DNA of 64,000 nt from Sepiola atlantica (GCA_963556195.1 OY744546.1:66412803-66476802), one strand, 5' to 3'; positions 48,230 through 59,745 are shown, counted from the first letter of the stretch. Notes: generated by a model not told the origin, from the sequence alone. Translations and numbers: made by a program.

Positions 48230-48570
48230 TGTGGTATACGTGACACTGCTGGCCGTACTTCCGCTTTCTATCCACTCCGAGACGAATTTCTGCAACGTTT
48301 TTCTTCACTCTCTACGAATCCGACTTTTCCCCTATGATCAAACTTCTCTGTTCGCAATCTAACTTGCCTCTGCCTCCTCCCCCAATCACTCCTCTTTTAT
48401 CTCTTTCATTTCCAATCAGGAGCATCTCATTTGCATACCTCGTAGTCACCCTGTAGGCATTTAAAGAAACAAGTCGGCCATTCTTGTTTCCTTCTTCACA
48501 CGAGGTAAGCCACGCAAAAACGCGGTCGGTCGTTCTTGTTTTCTCTTCTTTTTTCCTCATTTACACCACA
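48230..48570 (-). repeat. 5' LTR of the Gypsy element
   Basis: Begins TGTGGTGTAAATG and ends TATACCACA on the minus strand (the TGTGGT/ACCACA ends are inverted repeats). The leader to the gag ATG is only about 29 bp, and I do not see a standard tRNA primer-binding site (normally starting TGG) right after it. Confidence 0.93.
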
Positions 48571-48718
48571 AAGAATAAGAAGAATAAGAATCAGAATAAG
48601 AAGAATAAGAATAAGAATAAGAATAAGAATAAGAATAAGAATAAGAATAAGAATAAGAATAAGAATAAGAATAATAGGAATAAGAATAAGAATAAGAATA
48701 AGTATAAAAAAAAGAATA
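48571..48718. repeat. (AAGAAT)n array, right part
   Basis: Continuation of the hexanucleotide array on the far side of the LTR element. Confidence 0.97.
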
Positions 48719-49072
48719 ATGGCACCAATAATCCGCTTCTGATCGATTAAATGACCTTGCGAAACTGCAAACGAAGAACAACTAACCTTGCTATGGGGTA
48801 GGTTTATCATAAGATTGCATTTGACATGGCCCCTCATTTATGTATATATAGATACCTGGAGATTTTCAGAATATCCCCCAACATTCAAACAACTTTAAAG
48901 AATAGCATGAAGAATTGGGAACCAATTTAACTTGAAGAGGCGTTGCAGTAAGTAAAGTAAAAAGCATGAGAGAGACTTTACAATTCGATAGTGTTTCCCG
49001 TTTGATTTCGGTTAGTTTGATCTCAATGACATTTCTCTTACGTAACGTGAAGGACTTGGAATAGGACTTCTT
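48719..49072. other. Unassigned spacer
   Basis: May include the upstream part of the reverse-transcriptase fragment that follows, but I could not read motifs in it. Confidence 0.4.
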
Positions 49073-49411
49073 AAAGTTAACTACTTACTATTCATGGATG
49101 ACCTGAAGGTTTTTGTGATCCTTAATATCCTAATGAACACGGTTAAATTAATTAGTAACCACATACAAATGGAATTTGACATCACGAAATGTGCCAATCT
49201 TGTTATAAAAATGGGTAAACTGGCGCATTCATTTGGCCTTGAACTCCCAACAAGAGATCTGATAAAGAATGTAGACCGTGAGAAGAGCTACAAATACTTG
49301 CTAATAATTAATTACCTTTTTCCGGACCTTTTTAAATTGCTTAACAGTGAACCTTTTTTCTATTTACTGTTCCGTTATTTAAACCTTTACCGTGAAATAT
49401 TAATAAATTGA
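49073..49411 (+). pseudogene. LINE reverse transcriptase fragment with MDD box
   Basis: Reads VNYLLFMDDLKVF (family (I/V)-x-HLLYMDDLKLY, the catalytic F/Y-MDD loop), then I-x-MEFDITKCANLVIKMGKL, ELPTRDLIKNVDREKSYKYL. This is the palm-to-thumb segment seen in R2/NeSL-type and related LINEs. The expected YKYLGI is YKYLLI, and the frame drifts off to a stop at about 49409. Only about 100 codons remain. Confidence 0.72.
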
Positions 49412-49510
49412 TTTGAGATCCATTCATATTCTCTCTTCTCATTTATTTTTGTTCACCTGTTCCATCTTCCGGTACCTATATCACATTGCTCCTGCCTCGG
49501 ATTACTAACA

Positions 49511-49511
<1 letters not shown>

Positions 49512-49578
<67 letters not shown>
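49512..49578. repeat. (TA)n microsatellite
   Basis: Pure TA tract. Confidence 0.97.
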
Positions 49579-49580
<2 letters not shown>

Positions 49581-49651
49581 AACAATATTTATTTAAATAT
49601 AAGATTTATTTTTACTTACGCCGGCGTTTCTAGGTTACGCTATCATAAAGA

Positions 49652-49966
49652 GTATTGATTTACTCCTCTCCAGGAGTTAGGCACAAGGCCAGTTTTATCT
49701 TACTCCCACAAGGTAAGATGTGACTCAAGATCGGGTCGAGAAAGTGGGGTTTGAAAAGCCAGCGCTCGAGAGATGAGCACTCTGGCCATTTAAAAATTGC
49801 CTGGGCAGCCCCGTCGGAACTCCCCGGTAGGGGCGCCTCAGACAGTAAGCAATAAACTTACTCCTCCCCAAAGAGGGGAGGCAAAGCCTGGGAGGGTGGA
49901 CCTCCTAGAACTGCACAGGACAGGCGTGCAGTATCCATCGGAACAGATACTACAATTTGATTCTAG
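49652..49966 (-). mobile_element. U2-snRNA-headed SINE, copy F (long form with internal deletion)
   Basis: Minus-strand copy with the long-form segment. An internal deletion joins the body to the head at about 49925 (GACAGGC next to GTGCAGTATCC). The head reads GTAGTATCTGTTCC at 49955-49939. Confidence 0.84.
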
Positions 49967-49980
49967 ATGATGATTTCAGA

Positions 49981-50052
49981 CGGTCACAAGATTCGAATCC
50001 CATTACAAATCACCCTAGACTCTACATGCAAGCACACTTACCAAATGGCCAT
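49981..50052 (-). mobile_element. tRNA-like SINE head
   Basis: On the minus strand GGCCATTTGGTAAGTGTG (A-box-like) is followed at about 35 bp by GGATTCGAATCTTG (B-box-like), the spacing of a Pol III tRNA promoter. It does not fold as a clean tRNA, so a tRNA-derived SINE relic is more likely than a tRNA gene. Confidence 0.55.
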
Positions 50053-50140
50053 GGACGTTTTCGAGACATGCCATAAAGATTCGTGACAGGGTTCAACTTC
50101 AATATCATAAAGGGATTATGACATATATATCTATATCGAC

Positions 50141-50195
50141 CCATCTCTCTCTCTCTTTCTCTCTCTCTCCCTCTTTCTCTCTATCTCTCTCTTTC
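50141..50195. repeat. (TC)n-rich microsatellite
   Basis: TC tract with TTTC interruptions. Confidence 0.93.
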
Positions 50196-50199
50196 TATA

Positions 50200-50327
50200 T
50201 ACAGGGTGGCCCAAAAGTAGGTTTACAGTTATCATTTTATATTTGAAGTTTTTTAACTGGATTATTCGAAAAACTTTATATAGGTTAAATATTTATTTAA
50301 TAACTGTAAACCTACTTTTGGGCCACC

Positions 50328-50332
<5 letters not shown>
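50200..50332. mobile_element. Small MITE with perfect 31-bp inverted termini
   Basis: Element 50202-50330 (129 bp). The left terminus CAGGGTGGCCCAAAAGTAGG plus TTTACAGTTAT is exactly repeated in inverted orientation at the right end, with TA on both outer edges. The first eight bases match the MITEs at 3 and 19 kb, but the interior does not. Confidence 0.9.

Positions 50333-50397
<65 letters not shown>
50333..50397. repeat. (TA)n microsatellite
   Basis: TA tract adjoining the MITE. Confidence 0.97.
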
Positions 50398-50401
<4 letters not shown>

Positions 50402-50769
50402 TTGTAATCTGGTGTGATGTATATGTTACTGCATTGTTTGCATACTCCGTTTTAAATGTGTATAAATAACTATGGTATTATTTTATAGAGACAGAGTGTT
50501 CACAGAGTTCTAGATGGTGAAACTCTATCGCAAAGTTTAGAAGAATATGAATAGGTCTCATAGTTAATTCGAAATTTAGATGTATATAGATAGAATATAT
50601 TATTATACAAAATAAATCAACCTTTATTTCGCTACGGGGTATTCCTATATATTTACTCATACAAAATACATTCTAAAATATTTCTTCATTATGTGATCGA
50701 AGTATATTTAAAAATCAACTTCTGTTGTTTCATTTAGCCATGACAAATAATTACTTTTTATGATATTTC

Positions 50770-50874
50770 ACCCTAAACAAGGAAAGGAAAGGATGAAGGT
50801 AATCCGACGTAATGGGGAATGAAAAAGGAAAAACCAAAAAGGACGTATTTTTTATGTGTTCATCAACGTTTGTA

Positions 50875-50882
<8 letters not shown>
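50770..50882 (-). repeat. Dispersed repeat R2, copy c (partial)
   Basis: Reverse complement of 23770-23872 with a deletion removing the GAAA part of the hammerhead-like core (AGTCTTACAAACGTTGATGA). Confidence 0.78.

Positions 50883-50931
<49 letters not shown>
50883..50931. repeat. (TA)n microsatellite
   Basis: Pure TA tract. Confidence 0.97.
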
Positions 50932-50934
<3 letters not shown>

Positions 50935-51148
50935 AATTTTAAAACATCATTGTAGTATAACTATTGAATCTAAATAACACTTGAAACAGCTGTATGATTG
51001 TTTTTTATATTATTCAAATTTAATTAACGCTAAAGGTTTTTATAGGTTTACATTAATTTAACATTTAAACTGAAACGAAACTTAACATACTTAAACTTTG
51101 TTATGTGCTGATTTTCGGAGTTGTATCATACCATTTTCTCTACCGAAT

Positions 51149-51266
<118 letters not shown>

Positions 51267-51850
51267 AATTCATTGTGAAATAGTAGGAAACTCCCAGTAT
51301 AGTGGTCAATTAATTAAGGAAATCAGAATTAAATGCTTAACATTTGTTTATTAATACAAACATTTAATACAACCTATCGACCAATGGTGAATTCGTGAAG
51401 AAATGATGAAATAATATAATATAATACTCTCTCAATGGGCTCTCGTCTGTGCCGTGTAACGAATATAAAGAGGATGTGATAAGGTAGCGTTCAGAAAGGT
51501 AGTTAAGAATTTAAAATTTAAAATCCACGGTTCGAGAAACCGGTAAAACGTGATGAAGTAATAGAGTTCGAAACGACATCGTCTGTAGGTTGAAAACACT
51601 TTAATGTTGAAAAAAGATTTGTATCGTTAAACCTCTTTTAAGATGTAATAGTCTTAAAAGAAAAGCCCTGTTTGAAATTGAAAATATTGTTGTCATTTCC
51701 GTGATAGACAAGTACCGCTCGAGCGTTGAACATTGTAGACCGACGAACCACTTCTTCCACCACCCGAGCAAGTGTGTCTAATTTGTAAATACTGTCTGTG
51801 TCGATTTCTTGCCTGTGGTCAAAGGCGTTTTTTGTGATTCTAGCCTGAAT
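51267..51850. other. No gene recognised
   Basis: Spacer; may include the 5' part of the repeat that follows. Confidence 0.45.
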
Positions 51851-51902
51851 CTACGAACTGCGCCCGGATCTCATGCGACCACCTGCAACCACCACTCCTA
51901 CT

Positions 51903-51938
51903 CTGATGAGGATAAGAGATTCCGAAACTTTCATTGTA
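51903..51938 (+). ncRNA. Hammerhead ribozyme-like motif at the R3 repeat
   Basis: CUGAUGA (51903-51909), stem II GGA(U)/(A)UUCC, GAAAC (51924-51928), then ACUUUCAUUGU as a two-pair stem III with A at H17. I cannot find a convincing stem I. The core is canonical; the stems are weak. Confidence 0.38.
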
Positions 51939-51939
51939 G

Positions 51940-52429
51940 AACATCTTTTAGAATGTGATGTCGCTTTCTGCTAATATCGTGATTCGACTCCATCAAAATG
52001 AAGAGAGAAGAAAAAAGAATAAAACTATAAAGTTGTTCTACAAAGTAAGCTTGCAAAAAAAATATGAATTTTTCATTTAAATTGCACGATGTTGATTTTC
52101 AAAATATTTCACTTAAATAAATTCTCATGCGAGCTACAAAGATGTTGTCAATTTCCTTACTTAAAAAGCGTCAATCTGCGCATAACATCGACAGGACTAC
52201 GCTTATCCTAACGTCTTTTAAAACAGAACGTTTCTTTCTGCTCATATCGTGATTGGACCACTCGGGATTAATACCATCAAAATGAGGAGGAAGAAAAGAA
52301 GCAAAAAACTATAAGACAGTCTCGCCTGACAAAGTTGTTCTACAATGAAAGTTTGCAAAATAATAAAATAAATTAATGAATGTTCTATTTAAATTACACG
52401 ATTGTTGATTTAAAAAATATTTCACTTAC

Positions 52430-52430
<1 letters not shown>
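51940..52430. repeat. Dispersed repeat R3, two tandem units
   Basis: Units 51940-52170 and 52225-52430 share ATATCGTGATT, CCATCAAAATGA-GAG, AAACTATAA, GTTGTTCTACAA and GATTTTCAAAATATTTCACTTA blocks, and match 41735-42062. Confidence 0.75.
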
Positions 52431-52436
<6 letters not shown>

Positions 52437-52463
<27 letters not shown>

Positions 52464-52540
52464 TTTTATTATATTATTTTTAAAAAATTTTTTTAATTTC
52501 TATTTTTATTTTTTATATATTTATTTTTAAAAAATTCTTA
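52437..52540. repeat. TA and T/A low-complexity region
   Basis: Short TA tract then ATTTTTATTTTT-type sequence. Confidence 0.9.
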
Positions 52541-52748
52541 ACGGTCCCAACCACGTGACTTTCCAAATTTTAAAGTTTTAAAATTATTTTCTTTTTTTCT
52601 TCATTTCATTCTTTCCAAATATGATCTAAGGTAAAGATGGGATTCTAACTCTGCCTGATGAGATCTCAGTTTATAACAGCTGTTAATCGATAACATTGAC
52701 ATGGCAGTGTCGCAGAGTTTTGTGCATGTCTGTGTAAATAAAAATAAT

Positions 52749-52752
<4 letters not shown>

Positions 52753-52789
<37 letters not shown>
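52753..52789. repeat. (TA)n microsatellite
   Basis: Short TA tract. Confidence 0.96.
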
Positions 52790-52793
<4 letters not shown>

Positions 52794-53461
52794 TCTTGTT
52801 GGTGTGAAAGATCCGCTCCCCGCAGGTAAGATATCGAATAGATTCAGTGAATAAAATCTGGTGAGTATCATTCTATGGAACTTTTGTCATGAAGCCAATA
52901 TCTATTAGGATTTCTAAAAAATGGACGAGACAAATCGATGTGATGGAACATAGAAGATAATACACTGTTGCCTCTCTGCGCATCTCTTTTGTTTGGATAC
53001 TCATTGGTTTTCTTTTTTGTATTTTCTAATCAAACAAACAATAAAAACCACGCGTTCATTTTAAATATCACCTTTGAGCAAGGTGAATAGGTTCAAAACA
53101 TAATTTATGTTTAACCGAAGTTTTTAGTTGAAAAAAAAACAAACTTTGTTTGTTTTAGTAAATAGTAGATCAATCTTGTTTTTGTGAACATAAATTAGAA
53201 CCTGTTTTTTCTTCTTATTTATTAGGTTTTTTTTCTTTTTTGTCTAATCGATTAGTTTTGTTTCAATGATTTCAAATGAGAAATAATCGCGAATAGATAG
53301 AGAAACTGCCAAGACTTGTTAGTATATAAACATGTATTCATGTATAACACGTCTTTTGAAAATCATATTTGCGTGTGTAATACTTTAATTACATAAAGGT
53401 TACTGATTCTACTAGGCCAGTATCATAGCACATTCAAAAAGACATACACAATCACATTTGC
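52790..53461. other. No gene recognised
   Basis: AT-rich spacer. Confidence 0.5.
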
Positions 53462-53884
53462 AGAGAAATGTCTGTTTACATTAGTTTTAAATTTCTGCAT
53501 GTCAGTACTGTCAGGAAAACAGGGAGCAGAGGAGTTCCAGGGTCTAGCAGCACGAGGAAAGAAGCTTTTGGAGTAGAAAGCTCTCCGGTATCTGGGGACC
53601 TCCACAGTGAATGGATGGGATTTGGCAGTTTGTCGGGTTGGTCCAGTTGTTGGAGCACCAGAGCAGCAAGCTCATCAGAGCACCATCTATTGAAGTACTT
53701 GTAAAACAGGCCCAAGTTAGCAACATTGCGGCGATGGGATATGGGCTGGAGCTTGGTGAATAGTGAGGGACCTTCAAGTTGGCGACTCTTTTTTGGACCT
53801 TGTCTAAGAGGGAGAGACTAGGGGATGATGCCCCAGCCCAGATGTGGCAACAATACTCCATGCATGGGCGGATGGTGGCTTTGT

Positions 53885-53887
<3 letters not shown>
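53462..53887 (-). pseudogene. LINE ORF2 C-terminal region, frameshifted
   Basis: The same family as 27.9 and 29.7 kb but longer: from the right, YKATIRPCMEYCCHIWAGASS and LLDKVQKRVANL, then in a second frame GLFYKYFNRWCSDELAALV, then in a third frame VPRYRRAFYSKSFFPRAA, CFPDSTDMQKFKTNVNRH. At least two frameshifts. Its 5' edge coincides with a TA tract at 53888. Confidence 0.82.

Positions 53888-53964
<77 letters not shown>
53888..53964. repeat. (TA)n microsatellite
   Basis: Pure TA tract. Confidence 0.97.
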
Positions 53965-53971
<7 letters not shown>

Positions 53972-55060
53972 CTTTTTATTATGAAGAGAAATTGAAATGC
54001 TATAAGTATAATTTCAAAAAGATGTAGGAATCACAGAAAGATTAATTTTGTAAATACTATTTTTTGTTTTATTTACTTAAAATGTATATCTTAGATGTAT
54101 TAGAAAACAGAAACAAAAATCCCATAACTAATGAATTTGCATTTTCTAATAATAAAAAAAAGTAGAAAAATGAGTCTATTTTCACGTTTTCTTCATCTGT
54201 ACAAAAAGGGATCAACGAGAAAAGAGGGCTAATAAAGTAAACGGAACATAATTTTTACCTAGAAAGAAAGTCGTCTGAGATTTGATAGAATGAAAACATC
54301 CTTTTGAACGAATCAAGTCTTTTGAAAAGCACTAATTTCTAAGGTTAAGTAAATATTATGGTTATTTCGTTTTTATTTATTGAGCATTATGACTTTGTAA
54401 GGGTTAGGGTTAGGAATAGTAGAACGTACAATAAGAAAATGCACAACAATAGAAGATAAATTATAAGTAACAATTATGTAATGCATGTCAACGTACGTAT
54501 GTCTAGAGCGCATTGTGGTATGAAGAATACGATATAGGGCAAGAAAGATCGAATAAGAAGGTAAAGGGGAACAAAGAGTAAAACCAAATGAAGTTGATAT
54601 GCATTGTAGATTAGAAGATCTGCTAAAAAACGCGAGCTAAAATATTAATTAACAAAGGATGTCTTTAATTTGTTGAAATTAAAAAAAGATAGGACACCAT
54701 TTCTACTTACATGTATACATTTTAGGAATGTCAGAGAGATTCATAGAGAATTGGAAAAGGGAAAATCGAACAAAATTATTTGGCAAATAAATTAGAATTA
54801 CCTTTATATTTAAAAAGTAGAAAAACATGTTTAAATCCAATTCAGAAATGTCAAGCAAATACGATCGAATCATTTTGTCAATGCATGGTAAAATATATAT
54901 GTTATCTTTATTAGGAGTATTTTAATTTTAATAACATGAATAAATATGAACATAATTGGAAAAAATAGTTAAAAAAATAACATTTCGTTCGCATGTTAAA
55001 AGAAAATAACTTTCAATGTTTTATTTACTTATTTTTTATTCAATATATTTCGTCTTTTTT
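53965..55060. other. No gene recognised
   Basis: AT-rich; three AGGGTT units near 54400-54413 are too few to call telomeric. Confidence 0.5.
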
Positions 55061-55062
55061 AA

Positions 55063-55743
55063 TCCAGTTGATTAGATTGTAATACCTATATAATCAAGTT
55101 GTTAAGATTTTAATACCTATATAATCAAGTTGTTAAGATTGTAATACCTATATAATCAAGTTGTTAAGATTGTAATACCTATATAATCAAGTTGTTAAGA
55201 TTGTAATACCTATATAATCAAGTTGTTAAGATTTTAATACCTATATAATCAAGTTGTTAAGATTTTAATACCTATATAATCAAGTTGTTAAGATTTTAAT
55301 ACCTATATAATCAAGTTGTTAAGATTTTAATACCTATATAATCAAGTTGTTAAGATTTTAATACCTATATAATCAAGTTGTTAAGATTTTAATACCTATA
55401 TAATCAAGTTGTTAAGATTTTAATACCTATATAATCAAGTTGTTAAGATTTTAATACCTATATAATCAAGTTGTTAAGATTTTAATACCTATATAATCAA
55501 GTTGTTAAGATTTTAATACCTATATAATCAAGTTGTTAAGATTTTAATACCTATATAATCAAGTTGTTAAGATTTTAATACCTATATAATCAAGTTGTTA
55601 AGATTTTAATACCTATATAATCAAGTTGTTAAGATTTTAATACCTATATAATCAAGTTGTTAAGATTTTAATACCTATATAATCAAGTTGTTAAGATTTT
55701 AATACCTATATAATCAAGTTGTTAAGATTTTAATACCTATATA
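55063..55743. repeat. 31-bp minisatellite, about 22 copies
   Basis: Unit ATAATCAAGTTGTTAAGATT plus TTAATACCTAT. The first copies carry GATTGTAAT where all later ones carry GATTTTAAT; the last 17 or so are identical by eye, indicating recent amplification from the right-hand part. Confidence 0.97.
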
Positions 55744-57730
55744 CTTAAAAAAAATGTTTTCCAAGAGATTAGTTAATTTTCAATAGTTAAAGTAGTTAAT
55801 AAGAATTCAATTGTGAACCGATAGCGAGCGGGACAAGCCGGCTAGTAATAAGTGGTGTTCATATTAGAAAGTAATGTGATGAATACATATTTAGACTATG
55901 CCCACGTGATTAAAAAAGATAATCTGTGTGAAATATGTACAATTCATTGTGGATTCGTCGTTTACAATTTTGTCCGACCTTATTTGTCCTGTCTCTAGAG
56001 TTCCATGTGTATACATTGTCACACGGTGATTTGTTTCCCGATTTGATAACATCTGAATGCCACTGGCTAATCCTCACGTTAGAACCCCGTTAATAAGCAT
56101 AGATGTGGTGGAAAAAGAATGAATAGAATGACAGTATTCTCATTCGAACATGGAGCATCTTTCATGTAGGAGGTTACATGATACCATCTCTTCTCCATCT
56201 GTATTATCCTCATCCCTGCTATCCCTCCGAAATATACCCCAAGGCATATCTGTGAATGGTGTGAGGAACGTGATAATCCGAAACCAGGTCCAGACAGTAG
56301 AAGTGGCCACCAGTAATTTCGAAACTTGACAATATGGATGTCGAACACTGCTATCTATATGTAATTTGAAAGCCACCCTTAATTTAATAAACCGGCTTCT
56401 AGGACAAGAAAGTAGTGCTAAGTAACTCAGGATTATTTACTTTACTTTAATTTAATTTTTATTTCTTTTCGCCTGTAGTGAGAAACACACTGTCAACTTA
56501 TAAGAGAATGCCCCTTAAAATGAGTGTTCCTCAACGATTTACTCGTTGTGTTACACATGAAAGCGTTGATTTAAAATCAGTTCTACGTGACAGCTTTCTA
56601 GAAGTTGAAGATGCAATTCTTACTACAGGCGATAATGATTAAAAAAATAACGTAAAAATAAATACTTCTATCCAATCATGGATTACAAAATGAAATACAT
56701 CGACTGCTAAGGTGTCAGTTTATTATTCCGTATATGTTCCCGAGTTTGATTAGGAGAGTCCTAAGTTCCAAATATTGTACCTGAAAGTCGCAGCTCACAT
56801 TAGCCAAAATCTTGTGAAAATAAAAACCAAAATAAGTATAGTAATCCGAATACTCTAAATAATACATATTATCAATCATCATATAAGACATTACGAAACA
56901 TTTAACTAACGATGTCAATAATATAGACATTTTAAAAGTATTTTGATTAGCAAAGATGAGAAAACTCTAATAGAATGGTAAATACGAGAAACATACCAAT
57001 TACATCTCTTTTACTTGACTAATTTTCGTTGAAGGATGATACTTTCTTTTTTTTCTTAAATTGAATGAAATTGGTGATTTCTCGTTTTAATGAATATTTT
57101 TTTCTATTTCTAATCGATTCGTTTTGTCTTCATCTGTTTTCCATTAGTTTCGTTCCAATGATTTTATGGAAATAACATAATCATGAAACGAAATAACAAG
57201 AAACGATTCAGTTCGAAATGTCATATAGATACCAGAGTTTCGCAAGCATGGCCGAGTTTGAAAAGATGTACCTAAAGAATTTATGAACTTATATTGACCG
57301 TAAACTTGTAAATATACCAATTAAAGATGAGAATACTAGTCCAAATAATACAAATAATACAAAGTACCAATCCATACATAGAATACAAAAGTATTCAAAA
57401 TGTAGCTATTTAAAAAGAGTTCTAATTAGGCGGGATAAAACACAGATTTGATTCCTAGGAGAAAATGGCTCTTTGATTTAAGGTAAACGCTGCTTTATGT
57501 CGATTATTTCACGACTCGTAGGACTTACACATGTTGGCCGGTCATAATTCAGGAAGGGGACATTTTGTATTCAGTACCGTCCTCTCCCGGAAGACATGCA
57601 CACAGGGTAAGTGTCGTGCCTCTACACCGCCTGCTTGCCCAGAGGCGGTCTTTTCGAATCAGTCAACATGGGAGTCGAGCGTTTGTTCCACAGTTGATGG
57701 ATGTTGGCTCTTGGGCAAGTAGATTGGCAA
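55744..57730. other. No gene recognised; contains a copy of the 1.4-kb repeat
   Basis: About 56786-56880 and 57320-57365 (minus) match the 1424-1600 repeat. The overlapping minus frames at 56079-56376 remain unassigned. Confidence 0.45.
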
Positions 57731-57734
57731 GAAT

Positions 57735-57905
57735 AGAGTTTTACTGTAACAGCAAGCAAACTGGAGCAAACATTTCGAACACGAATTATACTGATGAAAA
57801 GATGTTATAGTTCAGCGTTGGCCACGTGCGCGCAAATAAATCTATATTCATCGGTATAATCCGTGTCCGAAATGTTTGCTCCAGATTGCGTGCTGTTACA
57901 ATGAC
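57735..57905. repeat. Imperfect inverted repeat, about 60-bp arms
   Basis: Left arm 57735-57795 and right arm 57845-57905 share TGGAGCAAACATTTCG, ACACG, ATTATAC-GATGAA in opposite orientation, with about 50 bp between. Fold-back element or decayed MITE. Confidence 0.75.
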
Positions 57906-58358
57906 GTTTTAACGCGTTACAGCAATTATAACGGGAATTACTAGATTTGCTTGAAACTTGAACACTTCATGTAGAAGCTACAAATCCCCTGAAAACAAAA
58001 TATGGACTACCGAAATCAAACACGTTCGGGCAGTACAGAAACTGAAACTATTAGACACCGTAAAAATAAAATCTTGTAAAAGCAAAGAGAAGAATAGTTT
58101 ACTGCATTACAACATTCACCATAATTTGAATGTCAACGTAACTACGATGAATTACAATGGCTATTTGATCGCTATAACAGTCTAGCGTTTTCGTATTCAT
58201 AATTGTACACATATTCGATTTCATAGCAAATATACCCAACATTGTAAGGCATTATTAAACTATGAACAACATTCTTTTCTTAATCTGTGTTCTTAACAGT
58301 AAACGGGAGTTTCACGATGAGAGTTTCTTTCCAAGTAGGTTCCATCTGTTGGACACAT

Positions 58359-58547
58359 AACGATATGTTTTATTACTTACAATTGTGGTTTATGATAGGT
58401 ATTTTCTTATTATAGATTTAAAAACGACCATGTAGCAGTCATCAACGAAGACTGTCTTCGTTGATGACTGCTACATGGTCGTTTTTAAATCTATAATAAG
58501 ACAATACCTATCATAAAGCACACTTGTAAGTAATAAAAAATATCGTT
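58359..58547. repeat. 189-bp near-perfect palindrome
   Basis: Symmetric about 58453. The central 40 or more bases on each side are perfect; a few mismatches appear further out (near 58408 and 58391). Weaker symmetry continues a few bases beyond each end. A transcript would form a hairpin of about 94 bp with almost no loop. No coding capacity. Confidence 0.93.
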
Positions 58548-58559
58548 CATTCCATTGAT

Positions 58560-59259
58560 CATTTTTAATCCTCATAGTTTAAAAGTTAGAATATATCCGT
58601 CACTATAATATTTATCCGCCGTTGAATTTTACCTCTTGATTAGTAGTGCGTCATTAGCGTTCAAAATAATAACACTGATGATGTATAGATTTTTTAAAAA
58701 GTTGTCTGCTTTTCTATAACTTATTATGTAAATATGTTCACTAGCAAATGAATGTTTCAGGCATGAGTTTCACACAGTATCATTAAAGCATGTCTCTATT
58801 TAATACAATATTTTTTACATACTTAATCAAAAACAGGTGTTTTCTAGTGTTACAATTTATTTCATATATACACTTCGCATTTATCCTTCTTTTGAGATTT
58901 TTACAAACACAATTTACTGGAATGTCTATTGCCTCTTGCCTTACGTCATAACAAAAGTCCGAACACGAATTTGTATTTCTAAAAATAGGGTCCAGCATCA
59001 GTAGTGTCCGCTAAATCGTTCGTCTACTACCACATCGTTCTAGTGTCTCAGCGTATTCGACATCACGAACATCTCAAATTAAAACCACACATGCAAATCT
59101 ATTTTGTTTGGAAATTATACATAACTTGCGTTGTAAGGTTAGCAAATAAATATATTAGCATTTATCTGTGTCGTATGCTTTGCTTTTAGTATTACACTTA
59201 ATGAATTTAAAAATCTGTGAGTTCAGTGATTGGTTTACAATTAAACCGTTAGCGTATCA
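58560..59259. other. No gene recognised
   Basis: Unassigned spacer. Confidence 0.5.
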
Positions 59260-59308
59260 CGTTATAAAAAATAGCAGAGTACCAAGGATTGCCTACTTTT
59301 TATCAAAC

Positions 59309-59745
59309 GCATATAATTATTGGTATATATTGATTCTTGAGTTGTATATTTCGTAACATAAGCAAAACTTAAATGTTTTTATCTTATATTTTAGAGTTGA
59401 ATTTTTTTAATTTTTGTTTTAAGTAATCGGTGTTCGGTACGTGAAATAAGGAAAGAAAGTGAAAAATACGTGTAAACTGATGCCCCCCCCCCCGGCAGAA
59501 ACATAAAAGTTATTTGGAATATTGATTAGTATGTAATATAATGTTTGATGTGTATTCTTTGTGCAAAATAAATTTCGTTCAAATAGTGTAGAAGTAACAC
59601 GTTTGTTTTAAAAGTAAGTGATAGGTATAATTATTGGTATATATTGATTCTTGAGTTGTATATTTCGTAAGATAAGCAAAACTTAAATATTTGTATCTTA
59701 TAATTTAGAGTTGAAATTTTTTAATGTTTGTATTATGTAATCGGT
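59309..59745 (+). repeat. Direct duplication, about 110 bp
   Basis: TATAATTATTGGTATATATT through TTTAGAGTTGAA at 59309-59405 recurs at 59627-59718 with few changes, followed by shared TTTTGTTTTAAGTAATCGGTG-like sequence. The spacer contains an 11-base C run. Confidence 0.85.

Larger units (their letters stand above)
44213..48570 (-). mobile_element. Complete Ty3/Gypsy-type LTR retrotransposon, 4358 bp
   Basis: Identical 341-bp LTRs (44213-44553 and 48230-48570), each TG...CA on the minus strand, enclose gag and pol. The insertion is flanked by AAGAA on both sides (44208-44212, 48571-48575), a 5-bp duplication that is uninformative on its own because the target is an AAGAAT repeat. A polypurine tract (AAGGGGGGCG) abuts the 3' LTR on the minus strand. 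The domain order protease, reverse transcriptase, RNase H, integrase places it with Ty3/Gypsy; the clade is not resolved. No envelope gene. Identical LTRs and intact frames indicate a very recent insertion. Confidence 0.94.

Noticed and set aside
54401..54414. Telomeric repeat
   Set aside because: Only two to three AGGGTT units; expected by chance in a genome with such repeats.
56079..56376. Overlapping minus-strand frames as an exon or a transposase helix-turn-helix
   Set aside because: The similarity to a V..STVW pattern is too short, and the two overlapping frames have equal claim.
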